NCBI GenBank assembly: GCA_013398055.1
Contig: VZRS01001717.1
Location: 62,001 to 126,000 of the forward strand
Direction of reading: 5' to 3'
Origin: Ifrita kowaldi
Taxonomy: Eukaryota > Chordata > Aves > Passeriformes > Cinclosomatidae
Length of the DNA stretch: 64,000 nucleotides
A program made the position numbers and the translations under genes. Positions within the stretch are counted from its first letter, which is position 1. The number at the start of each line of letters is the position of its first letter. Below, piece after piece: positions 61,274-64,000 of the stretch. The notes beneath the pieces were generated by a model. The model was not told where the DNA came from and ran no database searches. It was given only the letters and a program-made list of their open reading frames with translations.

Positions 61274-64000
61274 ATTTTTCCTTCCTTTTATTCTTGCCAT
61301 GTAGGTATTTCTATTCATTTTAGGACACTGATTTGAATATTTGGTAATGACTGGTTGGATTGGGGCTCTTGGATTTGGGCCCCTTCTGAATATGAATGCA
61401 AAGCTGAAAAAAGCAGTGTTGAATCTTTTAGTTATGTGATGCATCAGAAGGTTCAGAAAAAGTTCATTTTATTTTTACCTTGTAGAAAAGTGATTAGCCA
61501 GAAACTATGCTTTCAGAACCTGCAAACAGTCCATTTATTTGCCAGCATCAGGATGAGGCTCAGAGTTCCAATGAAAACATCTTTTTGTCTGCTAATGTAA
61601 TGGGTGCTTATTTTCTGCATCTTCATGTTCCTTGGAAAAGCATCAGGGTTTCATTGTAAATCCATTATGTCTCCCTTGGTCAGAAATTATAAATGACAAC
61701 TAGTCCCAAGGTAAAGAAAAGAAAGTATTATTTTGTAGAGTAAAAAGGGGTTAAATCACTTTTTATCATGACTGTCCTCCTGGTTATGACATATTCAATG
61801 TATTATTTAGTTTAAGTGCATGATTAAGATAGAACCGGGGTACTTCTGGGGAGCATTTTCACAAATGTTATACTTACAGTACCTCATTCTCTGGTACAGA
61901 AGAAAGAAAAATGACATGTCCCTTTGTGAACCTATCCTTTTAAAATTAGGTTATAGATTATATAGTGGTGTGAGATCCTCTAAGAATTTCTGGGTCAGAG
62001 GTACTTTGTTTTCTTTCTTTTATACAGCAAAACCCTTGTATCTTTATTAAAAATTTATTTGCTGTCAATAATTAAATGCTTATTATTTGATCTTTAATGG
62101 GGTCATGATTCCCATATTCCCATATTAATGAAATAATGCAAAAGTAAAAAATGCCTTTCAGTTGGAAAAAGTACTTATTATTCTTTCTTTGTTCTGAGTA
62201 AAATAGTTTATCTTAAATTAAAAATTAAAAAAATGAATTTTCTTTAATCTTAGAATTAAATTAGTGCTAATTAGTTCTATTTTCTCTACAACATTCAAAT
62301 GCTAAAGTCTTAGTCATTTCTTCAGAGTATTAATAGTGCCCTTTGGCTGTAATCAAGATAATCTTCAATTAAAAGCAATACAGTTAACTGAGTTACATTA
62401 ACAGTTATTGTTCTCAAATCACAGGGTTAAGAACACAAATCCTGTGTGTTTTCAGCAGGGGTACATTGCAGGGTTGTGTGATGATGCAGGGACCTGTTAT
62501 TCACATGTTAAAACTAAAAAGCACTAACCCACAATATTCACTTACGAAGCCCTTCAAACAAAGCCTTTCTTAGTGGTGGTGATGTAAACAGAATCCAAAG
62601 ATGCTGCAACAAGATATAACACTTTTTGGATTTGGTCAATATCTCTCCCCTGCCCCTGCACACACCCCTCCCTCTGCACTTTTTACTGTAAACTCTCTAA
62701 ATTATGGGGCATTTTCAATGAGTGAGTTCTGCTTGATATTCACAGCTGTTATTCTCCTTTGTGAAGAGTTAAAGAGTACTTGCCAGTCTGCAATAATTCA
62801 TCTTATTTTATTAATGCTTTTTTTTTTTGTTCAGAGAATTTATTATATGCAGAAATAGTGGATTTCAGCTGAAAATAGAAATATTTCTTTCAAATTTCTT
62901 AGTATAGCCAATATGAAGAAATTGTAGTCCCATAGAAACAGGAGAAAAAAAAGTGTTTTCATCCATACTCATAGAACAGTTCTTTCTGGCTTCAGAAGCT
63001 AGGCACAGAATATGGGAAAATTCCGTTAACATTGCTGTGTTTGCAAACAAAAAAAGCATAAACATCTTGAGCAAACAAAACTGATGAGGGGAACTGTGCT
63101 GCTTGCTAGCAGATTACCACTCCAATAGTAAAAATAGACCGTGGCTCTGTCTCAGTAAAAATTAATGACAGTTGGTGAGACAAAAAAACGTTGAGTTGCA
63201 AAAATATTCTTACTGTATTTCTATATGCACCTGCCAATACTACTTCTGCAATGAATTCCAGACAGAACAGAAAGCTCTGGGCACTTCAAGTGGACTCCAG
63301 TACCTGGGACTTTACATCAGTTTAGTCTAAATTTTTTTTCCTTTAGATGATCTACCAAATTGCAATTTGTGTTTAGTATGTTGCTGGTTTCTTTTGGTTT
63401 TTTTAAGATTCACATGTTACTAATCTGCAGTGCATGGTGGTAGTTTTTCTGTGTTGCTGGCCTTCAGGAGCTAACGAGGCAAAGGTCATAACTGGGCAGA
63501 CACTGTCAGTAAACCAAATTTAAACAGGCTTCCAGGATTTAAAAATCTATTTTCTCAAAGCATAAATGCAAGTAAAGATTTTCTTTGAACTAACATTTGT
63601 ATTCTGTGGAGCAAATATCCCTTTTTTGAGTATCAAAATGCTGGCACAGACATCGTATATTGACACTGAGGCAATAAATCAAAAGGGATGGACAAAGATA
63701 TGAAACTGTACCTTTCAGAAAGAACATTGTGTCTGTACATGCAAAAATAATTGCTTCCTTGGAATGTGACAAAAGAAAATTGAATATAAAATAGGGTGTT
63801 AACAGTCAACAAATCTAATTTTTAGAGTATTCTTTTTCTGCCTCAGTCAGGAGGATTTCCTGAGGAGTCATATATCTTTGGTAAAAAATGTAGTTAGGTA
63901 GGTTGGTAGAGTTTGATGCTTTCCTCCTTGGAGGAAAATTAAAATCTGCTAAACTTTTCCAGTATGTATTTCCAGTGTATTTCCCAGAATGTGTCTTTCA
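61274..64000. other. Non-coding unique sequence
   Basis: AT-rich DNA downstream of the triplicated block. No supported exon, RNA gene or recognised repeat. Very AT-rich at 62.0-62.4 kb, with T9-T10 runs near 62820. Short frames on both strands are treated as chance. Confidence 0.6.

Noticed and set aside
1..64000. Search for a prokaryote-style system (operon, CRISPR, toxin-antitoxin, phage)
   Set aside because: Composition, CR1 LINEs and absence of dense coding show animal nuclear DNA; no such structure is present.

Overview
The window looks like vertebrate nuclear DNA, most probably from a bird. The best evidence is a set of CR1-type LINE fragments, several of which keep the diagnostic 3' end (an ATTCTATG-like tail, seen as TCATAGAATC in reverse orientation). 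Repeats are otherwise sparse, the background is AT-rich and CpG-poor, and there are only short microsatellites. No operons, rRNA, tRNA, CRISPR array or convincing full-length gene is visible. The longest open frames (147, 137 and 126 codons) are about what chance gives in 64 kb of such sequence, so the window is best read as intergenic or long-intron DNA.

Layout. 1-9.2 kb is non-coding sequence holding an almost perfect 316-bp inverted repeat (3849-4164 and 8905-9220), one ancient transposon-like block near 6.2 kb and a truncated CR1 near 7.0 kb. 9.2-33.5 kb is mostly unique AT-rich DNA with a CR1 3' end at 17.4-17.5 kb, a MIR-like scrap at 15.6 kb, G-poor A/C tracts, a Z-DNA-type alternating tract at 23.1 kb and a run-of-C (minus-strand G-quadruplex) tract at 24.1 kb. 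33.5-34.8 kb is a GC-richer block followed by an old CR1 with recognisable ORF2 remnants. 34.8-56.7 kb is again mostly unique, with a second old CR1 reverse-transcriptase remnant (42.1 kb) and three plus-strand exon candidates, at 40.4, 48.87 and 53.3 kb. The best is the 75-bp one at 48874-48948. None could be assigned to a known gene.

56.7-61.3 kb holds three copies of the same sequence, separated by exactly two single-N gaps (57822 and 59381). Copy geometry shows that the end of the first block and all of the second block are contained in the third. This is most simply an unmerged-contig or haplotype assembly artefact rather than biology. The remainder (61.3-64 kb) is unique AT-rich non-coding DNA.

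No new multi-gene system was found. The observations most worth following up are the young 316-bp inverted repeat, the false triplication, and the 48.87-kb exon candidate.
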